From the NCBI RefSeq assembly GCF_001658005.1, contig NZ_CP015986.1, positions 1,675,501 through 1,739,500 on the forward strand: a stretch of 64,000 nucleotides of DNA, written 5' to 3'. Every line of letters starts with the position of its first letter. The stretch's first letter is position 1. Origin of the DNA: Sphingobium sp. EP60837 (GTDB lineage Bacteria; Pseudomonadota; Alphaproteobacteria; Sphingomonadales; Sphingomonadaceae). Of this stretch, positions 36,555-45,199 are shown one piece after another. The translations under genes were made by a program, and so were the position numbers. The notes under the pieces were generated by a model. It searched no databases. It had not been told where the DNA came from and saw nothing but the letters and a program-made list of their open reading frames with translations.

Positions 36555-37808
36555 TCAGCTCGCCAGTTCAAGCGCGGTTGCGCGGCTGCCGGGGGAACGG
36601 AACTGGCGTGGGCCCTGGTCCATGCGGAAAGGCGCAAGGCGGTCAGCGGGTGGGGTTTTTTCCTGGCCGACGATGTAGGCGCGGCCGGTGCGGCCGGTGC
36701 CGGTGGGGGCGGCGCTCGCGTCATTGGCCCAGCGATATTGGGCGTCGAAGGCCACTAGCGGGATCAGCAGAGCGCGGTCCCCCATCTGCACCGGCGCGAT
36801 CTGATCGGGCAGAAGGCGCAGTTCGCCGGTTACGCAATGGCTTTCACCCGGCGCGATCGACACGGCGGAATGGGCGGGCATGCCAGCGGCCCCGGCGAAA
36901 AATTGCTGCAGCATCGCCTGCTGACGGGTGTCGGCATTAGCGATGAGGGTGCGGATCAATATGTCGTCGGCCGCGTGCGATCCGCGATTGTGAAGCGTGA
37001 GGCTGTAGCCGATCGTCGCGCCCATCAGCGACAGGCGGGCGTTGCGCACTTCCAGCGACAGGTCGAGCCAGGGGCGATCGGTTGCCGCAGTGGCGGCTGC
37101 CGGAGGCGCTGCTGGCGTGGGAACCGGGGCTGCAGGTTTGAGCTGCGGCTTGGCTGCCGGGGCGGGTGGCCGAGCCGGCGGCGCGGGACGCGGCGGGGTC
37201 GGCGTGACGGCTGGCTGCTCGGCGAGAGGCTCCTCAACAAGGCTTTCCTCCGCCAACGTGTCGTCCCGGCGGCGGCGGAAGAATAGCCATGCGGCGAGGG
37301 CGGCCAGCAGGGCCATGCCGCCCGCGATCCAAGGCCAGGAAGAGGATTCGGCGGACGCGCTGGGTCGTGCTTTGGGGGCTGGCGGGGCGGCAATCGGCGG
37401 CGGGGCGGCGCGGGGGGCGGTGGGGGACGCGGGAGCTGACTGCGGTGCGGCCGGGGCAGGCGCCGGGCTGCTGCTTCCCGCTGGAGCTGCGGGCTCAGCG
37501 GGTTCCGGGCGAGGCGCGACGGTAGCCGGACGCCGCTCGGCCGGGGAGGGCGTCTGCGGCTGCGGTGCGGGCGGTGCGACGATCGGCGGTGGTGGCGTAA
37601 CGGTGGCAGGCGGCGTTACGGGTGGCGGCGTGACAGGCGCGCCGCGGAAGACGTCAAGCTCGGGGCCCTGGCGGCTGGGGTCGGCAGGCGGCTGATTGGT
37701 GCGGGGCAGATTGAAGACGGGTTCGCCGCCCTCCTGCTCCTGAGCGAAGGAAGGCGTGGCCAGCAGCAGCGGCACGGCGGCAATGATGATGACTGGACGC
37801 AACCCCAT
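36555..37808 (-). CDS. Hypothetical exported protein with Pro/Ala-rich linkers and one membrane span
   Basis: Unrecognised protein of 417 aa. It has a signal peptide (residues 1 to about 22, ending PSFAQ) and a long Pro/Ala-rich segment (about 50-155) with repeated TPPPV/APPAP stretches. One membrane helix (about 163-180) is followed by an RRRR stop, a second Pro/Ala-rich linker, and a C-terminal beta-rich domain (about 245-400) that resembles an immunoglobulin-like fold (YSLTLHNRGSHAADDILIRT). Thus the C-terminal domain would be cytoplasmic. ATG 37808 is chosen for the signal peptide, but no good ribosome site is seen. Function unknown. Confidence 0.65.
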   Translation of the reverse strand: MGLRPVIIIAAVPLLLATPSFAQEQEGGEPVFNLPRTNQPPADPSRQGPELDVFRGAPVTPPPVTPPATVTPPPPIVAPPAPQPQTPSPAERRPATVAPRPEPAEPAAPAGSSSPAPAPAAPQSAPASPTAPRAAPPPIAAPPAPKARPSASAESSSWPWIAGGMALLAALAAWLFFRRRRDDTLAEESLVEEPLAEQPAVTPTPPRPAPPARPPAPAAKPQLKPAAPVPTPAAPPAAATAATDRPWLDLSLEVRNARLSLMGATIGYSLTLHNRGSHAADDILIRTLIANADTRQQAMLQQFFAGAAGMPAHSAVSIAPGESHCVTGELRLLPDQIAPVQMGDRALLIPLVAFDAQYRWANDASAAPTGTGRTGRAYIVGQEKTPPADRLAPFRMDQGPRQFRSPGSRATALELAS

Positions 37809-37909
37809 GGGGAGCAGCCAAGGCAATGGGTCCGCTGAACGGGAGGTGAACGAGGAGGAGCATCGGCGCTGCGGTGACATTAGGCGTGCAATGACGTAGA
37901 TGGCCGGTC

Positions 37910-38377
37910 ATGACTGATACGCCTGAAACTGTAAAACCAATCCATCTTGGGCAGAGCAGCGCCTTGCCTGCTTCTCCTGAAGAGGCGGTGCTCGACTATG
38001 TGCCCAATCCGCGGCCCGGAAAGCCCTATCTGGTGCGCTTCACCGCGCCGGAATTTACCTCGCTCTGTCCCGTCACAGGCCAGCCTGACTTTGCCCATCT
38101 GGTGATCGATTATGCGCCCGGCGCGACGATCGTCGAATCGAAGTCGCTGAAGCTGTTCCTCGGCGCGTTTCGTAACCATGCGGCATTCCATGAGGATTGC
38201 ACGGTGGGGATTGGCGGGCGGCTGTTTGCGGAGATGCAACCTTTGTGGCTGCGGATCGGCGGCTATTGGTATCCGCGCGGGGGGATTCCGATCGATGTGT
38301 TCTGGCAATCGGGCGAGCCGCCTGTGGGGTTATGGCTGCCTGCGCAGGACGTGCCGGGGTATCGCGGGCGGGGGTGA
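37910..38377 (+). CDS. queF: NADPH-dependent 7-cyano-7-deazaguanine reductase QueF
   Basis: Short (unimodular) QueF, 155 aa, reducing preQ0 to preQ1 in queuosine synthesis. The nucleophile is C53 in [11 protein letters not shown] and the acid D60; the NADPH-binding motif ESKSLKL is at residues 76-82, with H94-E95 following. It is divergent from the Pro-rich membrane-protein gene. Other queuosine genes are not in the window. Confidence 0.95.
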   Translation: MTDTPETVKPIHLGQSSALPASPEEAVLDYVPNPRPGKPYLVRFTAPEFTSLCPVTGQPDFAHLVIDYAPGATIVESKSLKLFLGAFRNHAAFHEDCTVGIGGRLFAEMQPLWLRIGGYWYPRGGIPIDVFWQSGEPPVGLWLPAQDVPGYRGRG

Positions 38378-38426
38378 GCACCCTCATCCAACTTCGCCTA
38401 GCCGACAGGGTCGGCAAGGCTGCGTA

Positions 38427-38495
38427 TCCTTCTCCCGCTCGCGAGAGAAGGATCTGGAAGGACGCGAAAGCCCTCTCCCGCTGGCGGGGGAGGGT
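38427..38495. repeat. Pair of REP-like GC-rich palindromes
   Basis: Two similar imperfect palindromes lie between queF and the DUF559 gene: ccttctcccgctcgcgagagaagg (38427-38450) and ccctctcccgctggcgggggaggg (38472-38495). The second is followed by ttgggtgaggg. Such elements are dispersed repeats in many proteobacterial genomes and are often found beside DUF559 genes. They could also form terminator-like hairpins after queF. Confidence 0.65.
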
Positions 38496-38514
38496 TGGGT
38501 GAGGGCGGAGAGCT

Positions 38515-38886
38515 ATGCTGGCTATCAGGCGTATCAATCCGAACGCCGTTCGGTTGCGACGAGACGCGACGGAATGCGAAAAGCGGCTGTGGGCGGTGCT
38601 CCGTAATCGGCAACTGGATGGCTTCAAGTTTGGGCGGCAGGCGACAATCGGTCCTTATGTCGTCGATCTGCTGCGCGCCGAATATCGCCTGATCGTGGAA
38701 GTGGACGATGGCCAGCATGGGGATGACCTTGATCTACAACGGACGCGGTTCCTGGAGCGGCAGGGATATGCCGTGACCCGATTCTGGAATCATGAGGTTA
38801 TTGAGAATCTGGATGGCGTGCTCGCCAGCATCCGCAGCAGCCTTACTATTAAACAAATGAACAACAAAGTTCGACCAACCGCTTGA
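38515..38886 (+). CDS. DUF559 domain endonuclease-like protein
   Basis: Protein of 123 aa with a DUF559 domain, a very-short-patch-repair (Vsr)-like PD-(D/E)xK fold. Key residues: E21 in DATECEKRLW, Phe/Gly-rich FKFGRQATIGPYVVDL near 38-53 with D52, then EVDDGQHG near 62-69 and RFWNHEVI near 89-96. ATG 38515 has GGAGAG upstream. It follows two REP-like palindromes. No methylase lies beside it. The role of stand-alone DUF559 proteins is not known; a link to the repeats is possible. Confidence 0.85.
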   Translation: MLAIRRINPNAVRLRRDATECEKRLWAVLRNRQLDGFKFGRQATIGPYVVDLLRAEYRLIVEVDDGQHGDDLDLQRTRFLERQGYAVTRFWNHEVIENLDGVLASIRSSLTIKQMNNKVRPTA

Positions 38887-38976
38887 CCGCGGGCGAGAAA
38901 GGTTCGATCCCGCAACTATCGTGGCGCTAGGCCGTTGGGGCTGCGCCGTTCTCAACGTGTCGGAGTTGCGAACCTG

Positions 38977-41607
38977 ATGTCCTTTTCCAAAATTTCGTCC
39001 TTGTTGCTGGCGGCTGCTCCGCTGGCTTTGACCCAGCCCGCATGGGCGCAGGCGTCCGCTGGCCCTGCGCCGGGGATCACGACCCAGTTGCCGCGTGGCG
39101 CCGCGCCCCGTCATTATGCGATCGAGGTGACGCCTGACGCGGCGAATTTGAAATTCAGCGGCAAGGCGACGATCGACCTTGATGTGGCGCAGGCGATGCC
39201 GGTGCTGGTGCTGAATGCCGCCGATCTGACCATCAGTGGCGTGACGCTGACCCCTGCCAAGGGCAAGGCGATGAAGGGAACGGCCAGGATCGATGCGGCT
39301 GCGCAGACGGTGGCGCTGGATTTCGGCAAGCCGGTGGCGCCGGGCAGCTACAAGCTCGACATTGTCTATGCCGGGGTGATCAACACGCAGGCGAACGGGA
39401 TGTTCGCGCTCGACTATACCGACAATGCGGGGAAGGCGAAGCGGGCGCTGTTCACCCAGTTCGAAGCGCCCGATGCGCGGCGCTTTGTCCCGAGCTTTGA
39501 CGAGCCGAGCTACAAGGCGACCTTCGACCTATCCGCCATCGTGCCCACGGGGCAGCTGGCGGTCAGCAACATGCCGGTCGCGACGTCGAAGGATCTGGGC
39601 GGCGGCAAGACGCGGGTGACGTTCGGCACCAGCCCCAAAATGTCCTCCTATCTGCTCTTCTTCGGGCTGGGCGATCTGGAGCGGGCGACGAAGATGGCGG
39701 GGGCGACCGAGGTTGGTGTCATTACCGGCAAGGGGAATACGGGGAAGGCGCAGCTGGCGCTGGATGCGTCGGCGGCGATCCTGCCATGGTATAATGACTA
39801 TTTCGGCGTGCCTTTCCCGCTGCCCAAGCTCGATAATGTCGCGGGTCCGGGTCAGAGCCAGTTCTTCTCCGCGATGGAGAATTGGGGCGCGATCTTCACC
39901 TTCGAGCGCGCGCTGCTGGTCGATCCACGCTTTACGTCGGAGGGGACGCGGCGGACCATTTACTCGATCGTCGCGCATGAAATGGCGCATCAATGGTTCG
40001 GCGACCTTGTCACCATGGCCTGGTGGGACGATCTGTGGCTGAACGAGGGTTTCGCCAGCTGGATGGCGACCAAGGTTACCGACAAGCTGCAGCCGGACTG
40101 GGAAATGCTGCTGACCCGCGTGGGCGGACGCGAGCGGGCGATGGCGCTCGATGCGCTGGCGACGACCCATCCGGTGGTGCAGAAGATCCATACCGTCGAT
40201 GAGGTGAACCAGGCGTTCGACGACATCACCTATGAAAAGGGTGAGGCGGTCATCACCATGCTGGAAGGCTATGCGGGTGAGGATGTGTGGCGGCAGGGTA
40301 TCCGTAGCTACATGAAGCAGCACGCCTATGGGAATACCGTGACCGACGACCTGTGGAAGGCGGTCGAGGGTGCGGGAGCCCAGGGGCTCGTTTCGATCGC
40401 GCATGACTTTACCAGCCAGCCGGGCATTCCGCTGGTGAAGGTGGAGAGTGCGCAGTGCAAGGGCGGATCGACTGTCCTTGCCCTGTCGCAGGGAGAGTTC
40501 AGCCGCGACCGGAAGGACAAGGCACCGCTCAAGTGGAATGTGCCGGTGATGGCGCAGACGATCGGCGGGGCGCCGCAGCGGTTGATCCTGAACGGGACGG
40601 CGTCGGTCACGCTGCCGGGCTGCGGGGCCTATGTGATCAATGCGGGGCAGACGGGCTATTACCGCTCGCTCTATCCGCAGGCGAATGTGCAGGCTCTGGT
40701 GAAGGGGTTCACGCGGCTACCATCGATGGACCAGATCGGGCTGATGGCGGATAATTTCCAGCTGGGGCTGGGGGGCTACCAGCCGATCGGGCTGGCGCTC
40801 GACATGGTGGATGCGGTGCCTGCAAGCGCGAGCCCGGCGGTGCTGGCGGAGGTGCCGGATTATCTCGACAGCGCCTATCTGATGTTGGAGGGCGACAAGG
40901 CGGCGCAGGCGCGCGTGGCCGCTTATGCGTCGCGCAAGCTGGGACCGGTGCTGGCGGGTGTCGGCTTTGATGCGAAGGCTGGTGAGGGGCCGCAGGTTCC
41001 GGTGCTGCGGTCGGCGCTGGTGGCGACGCTGGGGGGCATGGGCGACAAGGCGGTAGTGGCGGAGGCGAAGCGGCGCTTTGCTGAACCTGCCTTGCTCGAC
41101 GGGCCGCTGCGCAATGTGTGGCTGCGGATCATCGGCCAGAATGCGGATGCGGCGACATGGGAAAAGCTGCGCGCCATGGCCAATGGAGCGAAGAGCGACC
41201 TGGAGAAGAGCACGCTGTTCGCTTTGCTGGGGGCGGCGAAGGATGAGGGGCTGGCGCGTAAGGCGCTGGACCTGGCGATGACCGACGAGCCGGGCAAGAC
41301 GACCAGCGCGGCGATCATCTCCGCCGTGGGGGCGGAGCATCCGATGCTGGCGGTGGATTATGTGCTGGCGCACCGGGCGCAATATGAGGCGCTGATCGAC
41401 GTGTCGGCGCGGAGCCAGGCGATCGCGCGGCTGGGCGGCGGATCGGCGGACCCCGCGATGGTGACGAAGCTCGACGCTTATGCCAGCCAGTATCTGACGC
41501 CGGAATCGCGCAAGGTGGTGGATCGGTCGATCTCGGCCATCAAGACGCGGATCGAGACGCGGGCCAGGCTGAAGCCCGCTCTGGTAAGCTGGTTCGCGAA
41601 GAAGTGA
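38977..41607 (+). CDS. M1 family aminopeptidase
   Basis: Zinc aminopeptidase of the M1 family, 876 aa, with a signal peptide (residues 1-24, cleavage after AWAQ), thus periplasmic. The exopeptidase motif is SAMENWGA (the GAMEN motif with Ser for Gly), and the zinc site is H334-E335-x2-H338 with E357 in WLNEGFASW. An ERAP-like C-terminal helical domain follows from about residue 560. ATG 38977 is used because it begins the signal peptide; a TTG 42 bases upstream is less likely. It degrades peptides in the cell envelope; a terminator follows. Confidence 0.92.
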   Translation: MSFSKISSLLLAAAPLALTQPAWAQASAGPAPGITTQLPRGAAPRHYAIEVTPDAANLKFSGKATIDLDVAQAMPVLVLNAADLTISGVTLTPAKGKAMKGTARIDAAAQTVALDFGKPVAPGSYKLDIVYAGVINTQANGMFALDYTDNAGKAKRALFTQFEAPDARRFVPSFDEPSYKATFDLSAIVPTGQLAVSNMPVATSKDLGGGKTRVTFGTSPKMSSYLLFFGLGDLERATKMAGATEVGVITGKGNTGKAQLALDASAAILPWYNDYFGVPFPLPKLDNVAGPGQSQFFSAMENWGAIFTFERALLVDPRFTSEGTRRTIYSIVAHEMAHQWFGDLVTMAWWDDLWLNEGFASWMATKVTDKLQPDWEMLLTRVGGRERAMALDALATTHPVVQKIHTVDEVNQAFDDITYEKGEAVITMLEGYAGEDVWRQGIRSYMKQHAYGNTVTDDLWKAVEGAGAQGLVSIAHDFTSQPGIPLVKVESAQCKGGSTVLALSQGEFSRDRKDKAPLKWNVPVMAQTIGGAPQRLILNGTASVTLPGCGAYVINAGQTGYYRSLYPQANVQALVKGFTRLPSMDQIGLMADNFQLGLGGYQPIGLALDMVDAVPASASPAVLAEVPDYLDSAYLMLEGDKAAQARVAAYASRKLGPVLAGVGFDAKAGEGPQVPVLRSALVATLGGMGDKAVVAEAKRRFAEPALLDGPLRNVWLRIIGQNADAATWEKLRAMANGAKSDLEKSTLFALLGAAKDEGLARKALDLAMTDEPGKTTSAAIISAVGAEHPMLAVDYVLAHRAQYEALIDVSARSQAIARLGGGSADPAMVTKLDAYASQYLTPESRKVVDRSISAIKTRIETRARLKPALVSWFAKK

Positions 41608-41615
41608 GGGAAGGG

Positions 41616-41640
41616 CGGTGGAGCGATCCACCGTCTTTTC
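41616..41640 (+). terminator. Terminator after the M1 aminopeptidase gene
   Basis: Perfect 7-bp stem cggtgga (41616-41622) / tccaccg (41627-41633), tetraloop gcga, followed by TCTTTTCTT. It stands between two convergent genes; its T tract favours the plus strand. Confidence 0.8.
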
Positions 41641-41643
41641 TTG

Positions 41644-43608
41644 TCAGAAGGCGAGGGACGCCTGCCGCTTGAGGCGGGTGTAGAGTGCAGCGATAACGCC
41701 TGCGAAGATCAGAAGGGCGAGCGGCACGGCCCAGGGATTTTCCGCCACAAGAGCGAGCGGGGCGTCGCTGTCCGTCGCAGCGACCATCCCGGCGAAGGCG
41801 ACGCCGAACAGGCTTTCCCCGACGATGAAGCCGGTCGCCATCAGCACGCCCATGCGCTCGGCAAAGTCGGGGTTGGGCTGACGCACTGCCCAGCGGTTGT
41901 AGAGATGGCCGATGACCGCGCCGACAGGGATCAGCAGGGTCAGCGCCATCGGCAGATAGATTCCCATGCCGACGGCAAGCGGGGGCAAGCGCAGCTTGCC
42001 GGCCTTCCCCAGCAGTTCGTCGATCGCGACCACCACCGCGCCGATCAGCGCGCCGGTGCCGATCAGGTTCCAGTCGAGATCGCCGCCCAGCACGCCCTTG
42101 GCGAGGGCGGAGATCAGGGCGGCCTGGGGCGCGGGGAGGGCGCTGGCCTTGGCACCCGGTGCGCCTGCGAAACCGAAGGCGCTGTTGAGAAGGTCGAGGA
42201 CCGGCGGGATCACCAGCGCGCCGAAGATGACGCCGAGGACCAGCGCGACCTGCTGCTTCCAGGGCGTCGCGCCGACCAGTTGGCCGGTCTTGAGGTCCTG
42301 GAGATTGTCGTTCGAGATGGTGGCGATGCCGAAGACGATGGCGGTGACGAACAGCGCATAGGCGATCAGCGCCTGGGACTGTTTGGGATCGCCGCCCGAT
42401 CCGTAGATGGCCGCGAGGATCAGCGACGCGCCCAGCACCGCGAGGATGCCGACGCCCGAAATCGGGCTGTTCGACGCGCCGATCAAGCCCGCCATATAGC
42501 CGCAGACGGAAGCGATAACGATGCCCGCGACCAGGATATAGGCCAAGGTCAGGATGAGGATCGGCACAGGATTGAGCGCGATCGGCCCGCCTTGCGCGAA
42601 ATACCAGAGCAGGACCGCGATCGGCGCGAGCGAGGCGAGGATGGTGCCGCCGACAATGCCGATCGGCAAGTCGCGCTCGGTGAGTTCAAGCAGGCCGCCC
42701 TCGCCCGCCTTGCGCCGCTGTGCCGCGGCAATGGCGGAGCGGATGCCGCTGATGATCGGTCCCAATATCTTGAGTAGCGTCCAGATCGCCGCCACGCCGA
42801 TCGTGCCTGCACCGATGAAGCGCGCCTTCATGCGGAAGGTGGTGCCGACCACTTCTGCGATATCGGCCCCGGCCGGCAGGGGCGAGGTGAGCCAGGGAAC
42901 GAGCCCGACCCAGCTGATCAGCAGCCCCACGAACATCGCGACGCCCACCGACAGACCGACGAGATGGCCAACGCCGATCAGCGCCATGGAAAAGCTGGTC
43001 GAAAGGGATGTCGCGCCGCTGCCGAACTTGAAAAAGGTCGCCGCTTCCTCCGCGATCAACTTCGTCTTGGCGATGATCGAGAAGGCGGCGGCGGCGAGCG
43101 AACTCATGATGATGGCGGCGAGGCCGCGTTTATTTTCTTCCAGCCCCTCGCGCGATCCTGCGCCGACTTTCAGCACTTCGGCGGCGGCGACGCCTTCGGG
43201 ATAGGGCAAGTCCGAACCCGTCACCAGCGCGCGGCGCAACGGCACCGAATACATGACGCCCAATATGCCGCCCAACGCGATGGTGAAGGCGGACAACCAG
43301 TAGGGAAAGCCGGTCCACCAGCCGATGATGACGAGGCCGGGCAATACGAAGATGATCGCCGACAAGGTGCCCGCGGCCGAGGCGATGGTCTGGACAATAT
43401 TATTTTCCAGGATCGTGCCCGTCGCGAAGAGCCGCAGCACGGCCATCGAAATGACGGCCGCGGGGATCGATGTAGCGAAGGTCAGGCCGATCTTGAGGCC
43501 GAGATACACATTGGCCGCGGTGAAGAGCAGCGTGATGAGCGCGCCTAATATGACGCCGCGAAGCGTCAGCTCCGCCATGGGCGCGGCCTTGGCCGAATCA
43601 GTCGTCAC
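41644..43608 (-). CDS. OPT family oligopeptide transporter
   Basis: Inner-membrane transporter of the OPT family, 654 aa, with about fourteen to sixteen membrane helices. The family start ELTLRGVILGALITLLFTAANVYLGLKIGLTFATSIPAAV and the motif SDLPYPEGVAAAEVLKVG near residues 133-150 place it in the prokaryotic OPT group. Substrates of bacterial members (peptides or metal-chelate complexes) are mostly unproven. It is convergent with the periplasmic aminopeptidase gene; a link through peptide use is possible but only inferred. Confidence 0.93.
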   Translation of the reverse strand: MTTDSAKAAPMAELTLRGVILGALITLLFTAANVYLGLKIGLTFATSIPAAVISMAVLRLFATGTILENNIVQTIASAAGTLSAIIFVLPGLVIIGWWTGFPYWLSAFTIALGGILGVMYSVPLRRALVTGSDLPYPEGVAAAEVLKVGAGSREGLEENKRGLAAIIMSSLAAAAFSIIAKTKLIAEEAATFFKFGSGATSLSTSFSMALIGVGHLVGLSVGVAMFVGLLISWVGLVPWLTSPLPAGADIAEVVGTTFRMKARFIGAGTIGVAAIWTLLKILGPIISGIRSAIAAAQRRKAGEGGLLELTERDLPIGIVGGTILASLAPIAVLLWYFAQGGPIALNPVPILILTLAYILVAGIVIASVCGYMAGLIGASNSPISGVGILAVLGASLILAAIYGSGGDPKQSQALIAYALFVTAIVFGIATISNDNLQDLKTGQLVGATPWKQQVALVLGVIFGALVIPPVLDLLNSAFGFAGAPGAKASALPAPQAALISALAKGVLGGDLDWNLIGTGALIGAVVVAIDELLGKAGKLRLPPLAVGMGIYLPMALTLLIPVGAVIGHLYNRWAVRQPNPDFAERMGVLMATGFIVGESLFGVAFAGMVAATDSDAPLALVAENPWAVPLALLIFAGVIAALYTRLKRQASLAF

Positions 43609-43669
43609 CAGCGTCTCCCCCTCGGGTGTCTTTTACAGATGTATGGTAATAATGTTGCCGGACCGTGGA

Positions 43670-44503
43670 TCAATCGGAAAGTGAGGCATGGTGGACAGAG
43701 GCCGATGGCCGCACGCTCTGACCCGCGGCAGAGGCCATTTCCTTTCGGTCGAGCCAACCGTCCACCAGACTGTTCCACCGGCTATAGCCGCGCGCGTTCA
43801 TGTGAAGTCCGTCGGGTCCGAACAGCGAGGCGTCCGGCAAGCCGTCCCGCGCGAGCAAGGCGCTGCCCACGTCGAGATAGTCAAAGCGCCCGACCCGGCT
43901 TCGCGCCGCGACCGTCATGTTGACGGCCGCCATCTTCGGCCAGAGCGTCCAGCGGATGGGGCTGGGTTTAAGAGACAGATAGGCGATGCGCGCCTTGGGA
44001 TAGTCGGCGCGCAGCCTCTTGAGCAGCGCCAGCACGTCATGCGCCACCGCCCCAGGCGTCGCGCCGCCTGCCAAGTCATTCTCCCCCACATAGACGAGCA
44101 CCGATTGTGGCGCGGCGCGGGGGAGGAGGCGGACGTAATAATGGAGGACGTCGCGCGTCGTAGCCCCGCCGAAGCCGCGATTGAGGGTGCCCCTGTCGGG
44201 AAAACTGCCGCCGGTATTCCAGAGGCGGATGCTGGAGCTGCCGAGGAAGAGGACAGCGCCTGGCGCAGTTGCGTCCACCTCATTGGCTTTGGCGAAAGCG
44301 GCGATTTCGTTGGAGAAGGGAAAGACAGGATCGGCATTTACGCGCGGCGCTTCCGACGATCCGGGCGTCTCCGTCTGCGCGACTGCCAGCGCCGGTGCAA
44401 GCAGCGGCAGGACGAGAGCCGCGAGCGATCGTCCGGACGCTCGCCTCGACCCGCGAACCTCAATGCCGATGAAGCGACCGCAATTGATATTTACCGTTGG
44501 CAT
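43670..44503 (-). CDS. SGNH/GDSL-type esterase
   Basis: Secreted or anchored SGNH hydrolase, 277 aa from ATG 44503. After an Arg-rich N-terminus and hydrophobic signal (about residues 25-44), the four SGNH blocks are visible: FLGSSSIRLW (block I, Ser nucleophile), GFGGATTRD (block II Gly), VGENDLAGG (block III Asn), and DGLHMNARGY (block V Asp-His). The start lies inside the end of hspQ, an overlap of 44 bases; ATG 44524 is also possible. Its substrate, an acyl ester or polysaccharide acetyl group, is unknown. Confidence 0.85.
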   Translation of the reverse strand: MPTVNINCGRFIGIEVRGSRRASGRSLAALVLPLLAPALAVAQTETPGSSEAPRVNADPVFPFSNEIAAFAKANEVDATAPGAVLFLGSSSIRLWNTGGSFPDRGTLNRGFGGATTRDVLHYYVRLLPRAAPQSVLVYVGENDLAGGATPGAVAHDVLALLKRLRADYPKARIAYLSLKPSPIRWTLWPKMAAVNMTVAARSRVGRFDYLDVGSALLARDGLPDASLFGPDGLHMNARGYSRWNSLVDGWLDRKEMASAAGQSVRPSASVHHASLSD

Positions 44504-44831
44504 AGGTGCCGAACATCCCCGCAATGGCCGGATGGTCCACAGGCTCCCCGCTATCGTCGGCGAGCAGATTCTGCTGGCTCACATAAGCGACATAGCTGGT
44601 TTCGCCATTTTCGGCGAGGAGATGATAGAAGGGCTGATGCTTGTCCGGCCGGGATTCTTCAGGAATGGCCCGATACCACTCCTCGCTATTGGCGAAGACG
44701 GGATCGATGTCGAACACGACGCCGCGAAAGCCGAAGCGGCGATGTTTGACGACATCGCCAATGCTGAAGCGCGCATGGACAACGGGCGGTGCAGTGATGT
44801 CGGCTCCGAAAATTGCGGTCGTGTCGGTCAT
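44460..44831 (-). CDS. hspQ: Heat shock protein HspQ
   Basis: HspQ (YccV/HemiM) family, 123 aa, binding hemimethylated DNA in E. coli and acting as a Lon protease specificity factor. The domain runs from about residue 20: FSIGDVVKHRRFGFRGVVFDIDP, then WYRAIPEESRPDKHQPFYHLL, and the C-terminal YANGKYQLR. It overlaps the SGNH hydrolase gene downstream on the same strand and lies 125 bases from tRNA-Ser. Confidence 0.93.
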   Translation of the reverse strand: MTDTTAIFGADITAPPVVHARFSIGDVVKHRRFGFRGVVFDIDPVFANSEEWYRAIPEESRPDKHQPFYHLLAENGETSYVAYVSQQNLLADDSGEPVDHPAIAGMFGTYANGKYQLRSLHRH

Positions 44832-44955
44832 GATGGCAATTTAGGACGCTCGCGCCTTGTTACAAGAAAAATACGGTCCTGGCCGCTTGGCAAGCCGACG
44901 ATCATTCGCTAATGGCCGCCGCTCGACCGGGTCGGCGCATGCTGAACCTTCTGCG

Positions 44956-45044
<89 letters not shown>

Positions 45045-45076
45045 CTTAAGCATCCAACCGGATCCAAGGGCATCCA

Positions 45077-45102
45077 TAAAATCCCGTATTAACGGGATTT
45101 TA
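45077..45102. repeat. 26-bp palindrome between tRNA-Ser and integrase
   Basis: Perfect 11-bp arms taaaatcccgt / acgggatttta around atta. It may be a factor- or integrase-binding site within attL, or a terminator for the tRNA transcript. It is flanked by several catcca boxes (near 45050, 45070 and 45124). Confidence 0.6.
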
Positions 45103-45155
45103 GGCGATTCGCGTGTCCAAGCGCATCCAGCGATATCCAGCCCAAGCCAGCGGCA

Positions 45156-45199
45156 TTTGGGGGCATTTTGGGGGCATCGAATTGAGGATTTGGGGGCAT
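45156..45199 (+). repeat. Three direct repeats tttgggggcat before the integrase
   Basis: The 11-mer occurs at 45156-45166, 45167-45177 and 45189-45199; the last one includes the integrase start codon ATG 45198. Integrase arm-type sites are arranged like this; binding would also repress the integrase gene. Inference. Confidence 0.6.

Noticed and set aside
44832..44955. Possible RpoH (heat-shock) promoter for hspQ
   Set aside because: A CTTG and a CCGTAT box exist on the minus strand but the spacing and sequence do not fit the alphaproteobacterial consensus well enough.
45156..45199. Short repeats as a CRISPR array
   Set aside because: Repeats are only 11 bases with spacers of 0 and 11 bases and no cas genes nearby; they look like integrase sites.
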